Below are positions 24,130 through 35,292 of a DNA stretch of 64,000 bases, one piece after another. The notes below the pieces were generated by a model, which saw only the letters and a program-made list of their open reading frames with translations, did not search any database and had not been told where the DNA came from. This DNA is from Cylindrobasidium torrendii FP15055 ss-10. Its lineage: Eukaryota > Basidiomycota > Agaricomycetes > Agaricales > Physalacriaceae. Made by a program: the position numbers and the translations under genes. Where the stretch lies: NCBI GenBank assembly GCA_000934385.1, contig KN880554.1:1-64000 (forward strand), in the 5' to 3' direction. Positions within the stretch are counted from its first letter, which is position 1. Each line of letters starts with the position of its first letter.

Positions 24130-25254
24130 TCACGCAGACAACTTCGGCAACACCTTGAGCATCTGGTCGATGTCCAGAAACTGCACCCACTGCGGCAGCG
24201 TGCGCTTCTCGTCGTTCCAAATAAATTTCGAGTCGGCATCAGATTCTGGACGAAAGAAAGCAGTGGCACACATGTAGGACTCCTCAACGATCACGTCCCC
24301 TCGCGCTACACCCAGCTTCGCATTCCATATGCGAAACTCCCAGCCAGTGAGAGGGTGTCCGTCACACCGCGCGTGCGCTGCTGGCACGTCGAAGGATAAG
24401 CGACGATAGTCGAAGCTACTCGCTTGTCCAATGGCAGTCACATAAGCGTCCTTAAGCACGAGGATGATGGCGAGGCGCCGCAATGCAGTCTCGCTTCCTT
24501 CGTCTAACGGTATAAGTTTGATTTCGGACGGTGTGAGCTACGGTTGTATCAGTACATTAGTGCTACCAGAGTGAGCAGGCGTACTTGTGAATGAAATGCG
24601 TGGACGTGTTGCTCTAAAGATGCGCTCTTAGGCAGAGTTGCGAGGCGAATGCCGAGACCAAGATTAATCACGCGTTTTTGCACGCCCTGAGTCATTGCAA
24701 TGCCACAGAGGGATGGGCCGTGTTGAATATGATAGCCTATCATCGACCGCAGGAAAGCGTCTGGCTGCATGCCGCTCGACAACTGCGTATCGTGAGTCTA
24801 AGGGGAGGTAGGAGGGGGGCTGTCTATGCACCTGTTCTATCCAGTGCTTGCCATTGGGAGAGACACAGTCCCTCCAAGACTTCCTCCCTATTCGTCGGTG
24901 GCGCATCATTAGGATGGGGAGGAGTTGGGTGATAATATGCCCTAGCTAAGGTGTGAGGCGTATACACCCAGATGATGCCATGCATGACATACGAAACGAG
25001 TTTGGGTCTTCAGGGCGGTAGGACCCCAATGGGATGTGCGAGAAGTAGTCATTCAGGAAGCTGTAAAATGCATCATATTCCTAAACGATAAGTTTCAACA
25101 GCCATGTCCGGCGAATACAGCAATCCTTACTGACGTCTGCAGTATAGCCTCGATTAAGAGATATCAACCAAATGAGGATAGGGTTTTCCGTCGTCGTAGC
25201 TGGCGTCCCTGTGCGTGATTTTGGGGTAGATTCCTCTGTTGCGGTGGCCTGCAT
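24130..25254 (-). CDS. Divergent 4'-phosphopantetheinyl-transferase-like protein
   Basis: Five exons (25254-25135, 25080-24993, 24941-24832, 24797-24585, 24537-24130) give 312 residues. The overall order follows basidiomycete Sfp-type PPTases: ILIWLISLNRGYTAD near the N-terminus, then HIITQLLPILMMRHR, NIQHG-like GYHIQHGPSLCGIAM, GLGIRLATLP, LTPSEIKLIP, LVLKDAYVTAIGQASSFDY and PLTGWEFRIWNAKLGVA. PPTases attach phosphopantetheine to carrier proteins of fatty-acid, polyketide or peptide synthases, or of lysine synthesis. Canonical PPTases have G-[VI]-D-[VI] and W-x-x-K-E-A-x-x-K. Here these read GLGI and LVLKDAYVT, so the Mg-binding Asp is absent, Glu is Asp and the second Lys is Thr. It may be inactive or work differently. 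The exon 3 acceptor at 24943-24942 was chosen over one four bases upstream because it keeps the family frame. Confidence 0.65.
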
Positions 25255-26603
25255 CGAAGGATGCTGAGTATTAGAGAAGCGGTAGGCTAGGAGTAGAGTG
25301 AAATGGAAAATATTTCTCAAAGCCGTCGCTTAGCACGCCCGGAGTTGTAGGTGAGAGGAGAGAAGCTTCACGTGGGGGCGATGGATAATTTCATTGGAAT
25401 TTGTCGGTCCGACTCTCCGATCTCTGCAATCAGTGATCGAGGGGCGCATTTTGGGGCGCACTGTATAGCGCTAAGTAACAAAGCCTCCGCCGGCCAGGAG
25501 TATCGCTTGAGATGCGAGGCGGCTGAGGCGCAGGCGTATATCCAGTCATGACGGCGGAAAGACAAATAGGTTTGCATGCATCCGGAGATCTCGGTGCTTC
25601 CAAAGTGATGAAATGATTTGTCCTACAACAGCATTCACGTAAACGAAGCAGCTGTCTGCTACTCTAGCAAGACGTCAGGTATACGTATAAACAATACCAT
25701 TAGCAGCTAGGCGACAGGCCTTTTCCCTAGCACATTTCGGTTGGATCCTTTCTGTTCCCACCTGGTTTCCACAAAGGTTGCAGCGGTTGCTGGCAAGAGA
25801 ACAGCATGGATCGGATGCTAGACACAAATCACCTTTAGGAATATGTGAACCTTGTAAGTACATCTCTAAAAACACACCGAGTGGCCAGGAACAACCAAGT
25901 GAGGCGGCTTCGACGACTGCTTTTGAGGTTGCTTATTGGTCGTGCGCAATCATGAGGGAACATGAGGACAAGGGTATGTGTGTCAATTGATGAGTATTAG
26001 ATATTATCCTTCTTCTGGTGCATAATGCACCAGAAATGCACCGTGCATTTTAAGGCGGGATCCATAAAGTAGATGTGGTGGCCAGAGCTGAGCGGGGGCG
26101 AGGCCGATGGGGATTCGATATTCGTTGCAAAACGTCCCCAAGAAGCAAATTGTGGCCATGGGCTTGACCTTTGAGTATCATATGGCCGACTGAGAGGGTC
26201 AATCAAGATAGTAGGGATCGGAAGCTAACGAATCTGGGAAAAAAGACAATACTGGGATGGATGGCTTGGACGATACGAGACAAGGGACAAGAGAGACCGA
26301 CGACAAGATCGCTGCGAGATGAACAACAATGTTAAAACTGTCTCCGTGTAGCGCTAAAACAATAAGAACGGTGGAGAAAGACAGCCAGCTGGCTCGCCAC
26401 ACACACAGCGCGAGTGATACACCGTCGAAATGAGGATGTAACGCCGGTCCGGTCGATCAGAACGATTCCACATTTCCATTTATTTTTTGGCTGGACATGG
26501 CACGATTCGAATTTCAGGTATATAAGGCCCCACAAGGTTCCCCCAAACCACCATCCCCCTTTCTTGCCATCACCATCACCACCAAGTATTCCTCGAGCTC
26601 GCA
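25255..26603. other. Gene-free region upstream of HMG-CoA synthase
   Basis: About 1.35 kb with only short unsupported open frames. The last hundred bases carry the HMG-CoA synthase core promoter, annotated separately. Nothing else is recognised. Confidence 0.45.
26519..26526 (+). promoter_or_regulatory. TATA box of HMG-CoA synthase
   Basis: TATATAAG lies 78 nt before the ATG at 26604, with a C/T-rich stretch between (CCCCCTTTCTTG and similar). This is usual for strongly expressed fungal genes. Confidence 0.6.
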
Positions 26604-28181
26604 ATGTCTGCCCGTCCCCAGAACGTCGGTGTCAAGGCCATGGAGGTCTACTTCCCCATGCGCGTGCGTGCCTTGTATACTCTCCAGCGCGCGCCATCTT
26701 TGCTAACATTCTCCAGTGCATTTCCGAAGCTGACCTCGAGGAATTCGATGGCGTCTCCAAGGGCAAGTACACCATTGGTCTCGGCCAAGAGTACATGGCA
26801 TGGCCCGACGACCGTGAGGACATCAACTCGTTCATGCTGAACGGTGCGCACCCTTCCATCTCACCCACAACCATATCTCATGCCGCGTCTTAGCCGTCTC
26901 TGGTCTCCTTGAAAAGTTCAACATCGACCCGCTATCCATTGGCCGCATTGATGTTGGTACTGAGACCATCATCGACAAGTCCAAGTCCGTCAAGACACAC
27001 CTCATGGACCTCTTCGCTGAGAGCGGCAACTTCGACATCGAGGGTATCGACTCGAAGAACGCCTGCTACGGCTCGACTGCCGCTCTCTTCAACGCCATCA
27101 ACTGGATTGAGTCCAGCTCGTGGGACGGCCGCAATGCGATCGTTGTCGCCGGCGATATCGCAGTGTACGCCGAGGGTGCTGCTCGTCCCGCCGGTGGTGC
27201 TGGTGCGACCGCCATGCTCATTGGTCCTGACGCTCCCCTCGTTTTCGAGCGTACGTTTTGCTAATCTGCTACTCCCGATCGTGCTGCTAACATCACAATA
27301 GCGACCCACGGAACCTACATGGCCAACACCTACGATTTCTACAAGCCCAATCTCTCTTCGGAATACCCCGAGGTCGACGGCCCGGTGTCTGTTGTCACCT
27401 ATGTCGCTGCTCTTGACAATGCGTACACCGCCTTCCGCAAACGCACCGACAAGAACGGCGCTCCCGCTTCAGGGCAATACTCATTCTCCCTCGATTCGGT
27501 TGACTACGCCCTCTTCCACTCCCCGTACGGCAAGCAAGCTGTCAAGGGTCATGCTCGCATGATGTACAACGACTTCATTGCCAACCCATCCAACCCCGCC
27601 TACGCCAACGTTCCCACTCCGGAGGCCTTCACTGGTCTTTCCCAAGCAGCATCTCTCGTCGACAAGAACGTCGAGAAGACCTTCGTTGGTGCATCCAAGG
27701 CGTCGTACAAGAACAAGACCGACCCCGGTATGGCTTGCTCAAAGCGCCTTGGAAACATGTACACTGGCTCCCTCTACGGCTGCTTGGCATCTCTCCTTGG
27801 CTCCGTTGAGCCTGCAACTCTGCTCAACAAGCGGATATCATTCTTTGCGTTCGGCTCTGGATGCGCTGCGTCCTTCTGGACAGCCCGTGTCAATGGCGAT
27901 ACCTCCGACATCCAGAAGGGTATGGACTTGATCAACCGCTTGGCAGCGATGAAGGTCGTTCCCCCACAAGAATTCATCGATGCACTTGCTGTAAGTTTAC
28001 AAGCCTGAGTATAACCTGGACCAAGCTAATTACCCTCCCTCAGCTTCGCGAGAAGAACCACAACGCAGTATCGTACACCCCAGAGGGTTCCATCTCCAAC
28101 ATCTGGCCAGGCGCATACTACCTCGACTCCGTCGACTCCAAGTACCGCCGCAAGTACCTCCGCGCGCCCACAACTGCATAG
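26604..28181 (+). CDS. ERG13: Hydroxymethylglutaryl-CoA synthase
   Basis: Five exons (26604-26663, 26717-26843, 26894-27250, 27302-27990, 28044-28181) give 456 residues, normal for the family. It condenses acetyl-CoA with acetoacetyl-CoA to HMG-CoA in the mevalonate (ergosterol) pathway. Catalytic residues are visible: Glu in [19 protein letters not shown] context, Cys in [16 protein letters not shown] and His in [13 protein letters not shown]. Other hallmarks are [11 protein letters not shown] at the N-terminus, [13 protein letters not shown] and [14 protein letters not shown]. The C-terminus (KYLRAPTTA) has no membrane or targeting signal, consistent with the cytosolic enzyme. ERG13 is the yeast name, assigned by family. 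Confidence 0.96.
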
Positions 28182-28819
28182 ACTGTATCGATATATTGTA
28201 TCTTAACATCGTAGATCTGCTCGCTTTATAATATTAGACTTGTGTTTGCTATGAAATGGATTTCCTTCTGTCATCGTTCGATTCGTGTGCTTTGCGTTTC
28301 AGGGAAGAGCTTCTACACAAGTGATTCACTTAGGCAGACGAGCAAGAGTACATCGGGGGGAGATTCGAATGATTAACGACCTGGATTGGTTGTGGGGTGT
28401 ACTATCATAATTCATCTATGCAGTCGTCTTTACATCTTTGATGTACACATACAGCCGCCAGAGCTTTCATATCCGCCCTTCATTTCGCGACTCTAGAATC
28501 GTTGCGGGAATAGACCTCTGGAGTGCTGTACATCGTTTGATATTGGATGGCTGTCTCCGAGTGCACCAGACATCCTCTCGGTTCGTTGTAACTTACCACT
28601 GATGATATCGAAAGCAAAGGATGTTTTATTGTCTGGCTATATGTACAACACTCAGTTTAATTATTGTATGAATAACGAATTATGCTAAAAAACGGAATAC
28701 AGAGCATTACAGGGCTAGGCGTACTTTTTGTTTCCTTCCCGACGACACAGCGTCCATTACGGCTTTGAGATGGTAAATATTCATTTTGTGCTTGCCTAAC
28801 GCTTGGGTTCTGATTTGCT
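28182..28819. other. Intergenic region between convergent genes
   Basis: This holds the 3' ends of HMG-CoA synthase (plus) and the FAD monooxygenase (minus). It is AT-richer than the flanks, with no coding signal recognised. Confidence 0.5.
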
Positions 28820-30938
28820 TCAATAACTCGACCTGAGTTCTCCTCGTAAGATGCCTCGGAAATAGTCCCTTAGGCCCATGCTATCCTGAACCACCGCGCC
28901 CACGAATCCGTCTGGCCGTACCACAACGGTGAAGCATCCGTCGCTCAGTGTATACGCCTCGTATGTATGCCCCATGGTGTCTTCCACGACGTTGTCTGTG
29001 TAGAATGGCGCTGTCGCGTGATGTGTGCCCGCTCGCAGGATTTGAACAGTCTGGATAGCACCTGGCGTCCACGTCCCCACCTCCTTGGCTATCGCAGCAC
29101 ATCTCCGCGAATCCTCCGTGAAAATCAACACTGTATGATGCGTGACATCGAATAGCTCGAATAACCGGATGGTGCGAGGTTCCTCATCTTCTCGAAGCTG
29201 CACATCCACGAGGCAGGGCGCATCGGGCGCTCGGTCCCCAGCACGTATTTGGTCGCCCGTGTTGTAGGATTCGGAGTGTTCAGACGCAGTGGGGTCCACC
29301 AAGTCCACGTCGTCGTCGAAATCGGCTTGCTCGTCAATAACGATGGAGCTCCAGCGATAATGCACACCGAGCTGTAGCAGACCACTGCCGCGGCCGAAGA
29401 CAGAAGGTCGTGCATTCTTGGTGAACGTATGGTTGAGCAATGCGGTCGTCCGCTCCAGCATCTCTCCGACAACAGGCAAACGCTCATCGTCATACGATTT
29501 GAGCAGACTATGGGGTGCGAAGCCTCGTTGGATAAGAGCGACCTTCCATGAGAGGTTGAAAGAATCCTGAATACCCGTATTCATGCCTTGCCCTCCGGTA
29601 AAGCTATGCACGTGCGCGGAATCTAGGATAATGAAAAAGCATGGTCGGGACCCGCTGATTGCCATGAAATCAGAAAGAGAAACGTACCACCAGCAAGAAA
29701 GACCCGCCCGTGGCCAAAGCTATCGACCATTCGGATGTTGGGTCTGGAAGACGTAAGTCCCGAGCTCCCCAGACCAACGGGTCGCAGCACATACCTATAA
29801 TTCGATGTCCATGGGATCGCTTTGAACTTGGCCTGGCTCTCGCTGAGCCCAGTCCCACTGACGAAAAGCCGTCGTAGCGCCGTGTGATCGTCGGCGATGG
29901 CTGCATTGGAGATATCTTTGCCCGCGAGAATGAAGTTGAACTTGGCTGGGTCCTCCGTTGGTCGAAGACTGACCCTGCATACAAAATAAGCTCTGTGTCG
30001 AGACTTTAAAACCATGGAGCGCCTACAGCATCGACGCGGCCTCGCCCCACATATGCCAAAACTAGGTGATTCCAAGTGAGTCCTCCGACACTGGTGGTTG
30101 AGAGTGAAGCCTACATCAGGATCCAGCCCTTCGACTATGACATCCCCAACGACGATGGTGTCGACATTGCTTGTCTCCCCAGCAAATGTCACGCCCAGTT
30201 GTTTCCGGACCACGCCTCGCGCCCCGTCCGTACCCAGAACCCAGTCGAATCGCTCGTTCTTCACGACCGGATTGCCGTCGCCGGATATCATGAAATGATA
30301 TTGCATCGAGGTATTCACACCCCGCTTGTCTTGCTCGAAAGTCAGCAGCTCGACGCCAAGCTCGACTGTCACGTTGTATTTTTCTTGCAGTTCTCGTCGG
30401 AGGATAGCTTCGAGGTGGTCCTGGCCCAGGCAAAGGATGTTCATCTGAAGCAGCCGCAATGTCAGAAATGAGACCTCATTTCGCTCAATGACTGCCGTAC
30501 ATATGGGAAAGCGGCGTTGGGTTCGGCGTAGGGCGCCATTTCAAAATTGCCAGTAGAATGTAGTCCACGGCCGATGTCGTAGGTTTTGACGCGCGGCATG
30601 AGACGTGCAACTTCAAGAATTCGTTCGGCGACACCCAGCATTTCGAATAGTTCCATTGAGCGTGGCTAGGGCGCGTGCAATGTCAGCGGAATTGTAGATT
30701 GCATAGATCTGGCACGCACCATTACACCCGCTCCCCTTTGCCCGATTCGTTGTTCCAAGCTCTTCTCAACAATGCGCACGGAAAGACCATTGCGTGCAAG
30801 ACCGAGCGCCAGTACTAAGCCGGAGGGGCCCGCTCCTACCTGTGTTGTGCAGTGATGAGTATCGAAACTGTTTTTGATGGTGGTGGAACGGGTGCATACC
30901 ACAAGAACTTCTGTCTTTCTAGATTCCGTGTGCGCCAT
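28820..30938 (-). CDS. FAD-dependent aromatic monooxygenase (PHBH/phenol hydroxylase type)
   Basis: Eight exons (30938-30900, 30839-30720, 30665-30501, 30444-30115, 30061-30027, 29974-29795, 29743-29688, 29622-28820) give 575 residues. Group A flavoprotein motifs appear in order: EVLVVGAGPSGLVLALGLAR (dinucleotide fold), LNILCLGQDHLEAILR-like MNILCLGQDHLEAIL, DWVLGTDGARGVVRKQLG (DG motif) and GRVFLAGDSAHVHSFTGGQG (GD motif), then NTGIQDSFNLSWKVAL. The last ~200 residues form the thioredoxin-like C-terminal domain of the phenol hydroxylase group (RAGDRAPDAPCLV, CFTVVVRPDGFVGA). Such enzymes hydroxylate phenolic rings using NAD(P)H and O2, in aromatic catabolism or secondary metabolism. The substrate is unknown. 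Exon 5 is only 35 nt. Confidence 0.87.
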
Positions 30939-31603
30939 CGGAGTGGATGTCTCGGAGACGGAGATATACTATACAGTTTTTACAAATGTGGAAGAAGGGA
31001 TAGTGTCACGTTAGGTAGCCGACCGAGAGTGGGATGAGAGGAAAAGACACGCAAAAGGAGGGAAAGGCAGAAAGATTCACGCCGAGTCTTTGCCAGATTA
31101 TATAAATCGCGGCGGGTCAAGCGGACGCCGGATGGTTCCCAAAGTATACGATGAATTGAATGACATGACTTCTGGCGAGCAGTCTGGAGTGGCTTTGGTC
31201 TGGAGCGGTCTGGACAAGCATAATAAAAGTGAAGGCAATGCCCTTGATAATGTGCCTCACTGGTCGTTGGCAAGGAACCAGTGTTGGACAGCAGTTAGCG
31301 ATGTCTTATACACACCGTGCACGAACAAAGCGGGGCAAGTCGGGGTTGAATAGGAATCTGGTTCAATGTTCTCACAATGTTTGCGTGAGACGGACCGTAC
31401 AAACCTACTGGTAAGTAGGCACAAGGAGAATTGAGGAAGTTCGGGGAAGAGTTGCTCCTGGAATTCACGGCGAGATGGGTCATCTGTATTTGCATCTCTA
31501 ACGACTCACGCGAGCAACAGTAGTTATGATAAACCCCCGCGATGAACCTTGTTTAAACCCAGCAGACAGGTAGATTTGAGTGTCTGGATAGCTCCTGCCA
31601 AAT
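30939..31603. other. Intergenic region
   Basis: Upstream of the FAD monooxygenase and downstream of TMA16. Only short, unsupported open frames are present. Confidence 0.45.
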
Positions 31604-32318
31604 TCAGCTGTCGACCTGCATCACCGAGTCCGCCGCGACCTCATTTTCTGAATCCGGTACTAGAGTGAAGTGTTTTCCTGGCCGAGAAACAGTCGCGCGC
31701 TCTGTATCTGTGCTTGATATCCGTAGAAAGCGAAGGAGATCAATGAAAGCAACCTCTTTCTGATCCCATTGTCGGAAAAGCCGTACATTGGCCGGGTGCG
31801 TGAGGTCGATCACATCTACTACACATGAGTAAAAAGAGAACAATGGAATGTAATCGGCGCACCGATGCCTGTTCGGTATTCTTCACTTTCGCGGAGTTTG
31901 GCCTCTTCCAGCTTCATTTCACGAGTGCTTTTTGGCCTTCCTTTTCTCCGCGCGGCTTTCTCCTCGGCCAACTCTTCATCGTGCCGGCTTAACCAGTTAT
32001 CTCGAATGAGTTCGTGCAGCTCTACGAGGGACATTTCGCCTGTTGGTGGTAGCGAGTGGTAGAAAAAGCCATAGACATTGGCTAAAGCATCGGTCAGAAA
32101 GCGAGAATCAGATTTCATGGCAACATACCCATCTCATTATTCCTTTTTGACCGCACCGACGACTGGCCGCCCAATTTATCTTGCCTGATGTTCTTCCTCT
32201 GCAGCTGGCCTGCTTTCCGCGATGAAGGATGGAATATTTTCTCCTTCTTGGCGTGTTTTACTGGTTTTGTCGTCTTTTCTGTGGCTGCAGCCGTCTTTGC
32301 TGTTTTTGTGGGCGCCAT
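31604..32318 (-). CDS. TMA16: Tma16-like ribosome biogenesis protein
   Basis: Three exons (32318-32129, 32081-31863, 31818-31604) give 207 residues. Tma16 associates with pre-60S ribosomal particles. Family blocks are KKEKIFHPSSRKAGQLQRKN near the N-terminus, VYGFFYHSLPP, LVELHELIRDNWLSRHDEEL, RRKGRPKSTREMKLEEAKLR with SEEYRTGI, and LTHPANVRLFRQWDQKEVAF with IDLLRFLRI. The N-terminus is Lys/Thr-rich, as expected for a nucleolar, RNA-contacting protein. The third exon has tandem acceptors (tagtag), so isoforms with one residue more or less are possible. It is divergent from MED10. Confidence 0.9.
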
Positions 32319-32424
32319 TGCGATGGTCGAGATCAGAGATGGATATTGTCTCCGAGCTCAATAATTGCATGATGGCGCATCATCGTCGTCGATCGCCTTC
32401 GCTCCTTTCCCATTGACCTCCATC
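32319..32424. promoter_or_regulatory. Short divergent promoter TMA16 / MED10
   Basis: Only 106 bp lie between the two start codons. No TATA box is seen. Confidence 0.5.
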
Positions 32425-33037
32425 ATGGCAATGCCGCCGCCCGACTCTCCGCGCGCCTCGCAATCCCCGCCACCGGAGGGGATACAGGGAGATCTCGAAC
32501 TCGAACTTTTGGCTCTCGCCAACGCGTTGTACAACCTGGGCACCACAGTAGTCAACGACTCAACCAAGGAAAGAGACCATCCAGGTGGCCAGCCTATGGC
32601 CAAGCCTGTCGGTGCCAAAGTGTAGGAGCGAAGAGATCAAGTCTGCTTTATCTCACTCGTGCACCCGCAGCAATGAAGTTATCCAATCCCTCAGCCGACT
32701 CGACGACATGGGCCAGCACGTACCCACGAAGGTTCCCACCCAAATTCTGATGGACATTGATAATGGACGAAATCCAGGCGCACATACGCGCACCATGCTG
32801 GAGCGCACGGCTTTGGAGAATCAGTTCATGAATGGCAAAGTCACAGCAGTCGAGGCACGTCGGTTCTGTACTATGCTTTATTCCCAGGCACTTATTGGCT
32901 TTATCTAGTCCTACAGCAGATACCTGAACGAAGCACTCTCGCAAAACTTCCCAGACATCGCTGAATTCCTGCCGCCTATCCAAAGCATCAAGGAGGAGCC
33001 CACAGCTAATGGAGTTCCCCAAACCCCAGGGACTTGA
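32425..33037 (+). CDS. MED10: Mediator complex subunit 10
   Basis: Three exons (32425-32621, 32671-32854, 32909-33037) give 169 residues. Med10 (yeast Nut2) is an essential subunit of the Mediator middle module that links activators to RNA polymerase II. The conserved core is LELELLALANALYNLGTTVV, KVNEVIQSLSRLDDMGQHVP, VPTQILMDIDNGRNPGAHTR and YLNEALSQNFPD. The first donor (gtagga at 32622) was chosen because it restores the VNEVIQ motif. The second intron (32855-32908) appears to start with GC (GAG|gcacgt); no GT donor keeps the frame. The ends are Pro-rich and less conserved. Confidence 0.88.
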
Positions 33038-34536
33038 ACAGACATATGCGACCCTTGTCTTCCGTCCTTCGTGAAGGTTACTATCGACCGTCAGTTGACT
33101 TATCCGCATCGATCCTGCGAAAGCCGCTCGCCTCATCCGTGAGGTCGTAGCCAGCGGATCGACGGTAAGAGTAACACTGTTCATATGGTATTATGACCTC
33201 CAATTGTAGATACATCCATTCTATGCCACTGCTTGTTTCTTCCGCCCCGTCCTACCGACATGCTGTCCTTGTTCCTATAATCCCCAGCGAATGAAACATC
33301 AGCTTCGAGTCTCATAACCTCGACTATGTCCAGTCGAGTCTATGTGTGGGATGGATAGATGTTGAGTTTAACCGCGATGGGCTGTCCCGATGTACTTGTG
33401 CGCATTCAATAAGCACCGCTGCACGAAGCTGCAAGATTGAGACGGAGAAGATCTTCACAAAGACGTTGTTGCTGTCCCTTTGCAATGGCCGCTGCTCCCA
33501 ACACTCCTTCCGCAACGACATTGCTCTACGCAATAATGCTGGTCAGAAGGATTATTTCTTGGCCCATTTAGCAAGCTCTATCATTGAGGAGTATCTCTTG
33601 TGAGTGTCAGGCTTCGTCGCTGCGACAAAGCTGTAGCGTCCAGTTGACTTCAAATCCCCAGCCATGTCTTTCTGGAATGTGGTCTCGTGTTACAGAAATC
33701 GTATTTCCCTGTGAATCAAATTCACAACAGCCATACGCGAACTACAAGGGAAAGCACAAGCGCAACTTAACAAGTAGCATGGGAATGCCATCACGTGGTA
33801 AACCATCTTGACTTCCCGCTTTCATCACGATCCTCGGTCATGGCTTCGTTTCAAAGGTGAATAGGGTGCATTTAGCGTGTCTTCTAACGGTTACACGGCC
33901 GCGTTCTACATTCATCGAACCGCTCACTGGCAAGGTAATTACTGCTGCACTGTGCAGCTCCCTATGATAATGTCCTGTCGATGTTCATCTCTTCCCAGTG
34001 TCCGTCAGTGATCGGCGGCCCACAATCACTGCATACCTGCTTCGGTGCATGCAGTAATTGGTACCATAGCTTAAAAGTCTCTTCCCCATGCGGACCTGTC
34101 ACTTCGAAGAGGGCTGCTTAGATTCGTGAAACAGACGCGCAAACGGTTGGAAAGTCGACAAGCGAACAGTCGCTGATTTCCTTGAACTGTGTCGGGTGAT
34201 GGAACTCGAACACATGCACACATGCACACCCCACTGCCATCGCAGCGCTGAGCGCTCATCCTTTCTCTGAGGTTCACCGCCAAGTGGACACTTACCATCC
34301 CATAGACAGAACATTTTTGAGTACCGACTGGAGGCCATCTTTCCCCTTACAACAGTAGGCAAGGATTCTCAAGACGAATGATTTATGTAATGCATGAGTT
34401 GTCTGGCCGGGTGTCAATCATTGAAGGAGCATGTAGCAACAAATGGAAACCCGTCATGCGCCCATTTCGACGGACTCGGAGCGGCAATCGCAACCAACCA
34501 TTCCAGCATTCTCGCATCGCGTTTCGACTCACATCC
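33038..34536. other. Gene-poor region of about 1.5 kb
   Basis: Several open frames under 90 codons occur on both strands, none with an ATG-started, spliceable, family-like product. Nothing recognised. Confidence 0.45.
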
Positions 34537-34544
34537 TATAAAAG
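34537..34544 (+). promoter_or_regulatory. TATA box of the CAP-protein gene
   Basis: TATAAAAG lies 98 nt upstream of the ATG at 34642. A C/T-rich stretch and an A-rich aatcatcaaccATG context follow, typical of a strongly expressed fungal secreted-protein gene. Confidence 0.6.
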
Positions 34545-34641
34545 CATGGACACCCTCTCATCTTATGTTCCCCATCTCTTTCCTTCTTCTTCGTCGAGAC
34601 TTCTCCGACCTTTACCACCCTTTCTTCATCAATCATCAACC

Positions 34642-35292
34642 ATGTTCTCTGTTTCTCTTGCCCTCTTCGCCTCTGTGGCTCTCGCGATGCCCTCTCCTCG
34701 CGCTGAGAACCCGCCACACACGATCCACGCCCGCGCTGAGCCGCAAGAGTACCTTGACGCCCACAACTCCGTGCGCGCCCAGCATAACGCGGCCCCTCTC
34801 GTTTGGGATGATGCCCTCGCCCAGTACGCCCAGGATTACGCAAACAAGTGTGTCTGGCAGCACAGTGGAGGCCCATACGGCGGTGCGTGCAATCATCAAG
34901 TGGATACTGACGAGTCCTGATCTGTTGGTGCAGAAAACCTTGCTGCAGGCTCCGAGCCTCTGACCGCCGCGGGTGCTGTCAAGATGTGGGCGGATGAGGA
35001 GAAGGACTATGATCCCGCCAACCCGCAATACAGCCACTACACTCAGGTCGTCTGGAAGAGCACCACCAAGCTCGGCTGTGGTGTGGCTAAGTGCGACAAC
35101 ATCCTGGAAGGCTTCGTGCGTATTCCCATACATTGTGACCTGGAGGAGTGCTGACGAGGCTATCAGACTGCCGACTACTACGTCTGCTCGTATGACCCCG
35201 CGGGCAACGTTATTGGCCAGTTCCCGTACGTGTCGCTCCCTCCCAGTTCTTTATTCTTCTGCTAACGATTGTATAGCGAGAATGTTGAGTAA
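34642..35292 (+). CDS. Secreted CAP-superfamily (PR-1/Pry-like) protein
   Basis: Four exons (34642-34882, 34934-35115, 35167-35225, 35277-35292) give 165 residues. The start MFSVSLALFASVALAMPSP is a clear signal peptide. A short propeptide-like segment (HTIHARAEP) precedes the CAP domain: YLDAHNSVRAQHNAAPLVWD, YANKCVWQHSGGPYGENLAA, AVKMWADEEKDYDP, HYTQVVWKSTTKLGCGVAKC and YYVCSYDPAGNVIGQFPENV. The CAP1/CAP2 signatures and His/Glu residues of the cavity (QHSGG, GENL, HYTQ) are present. Yeast Pry proteins of this family bind sterols and fatty acids. Some plant-associated fungi secrete them at the host interface; the role here is not shown by sequence. Confidence 0.93.
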
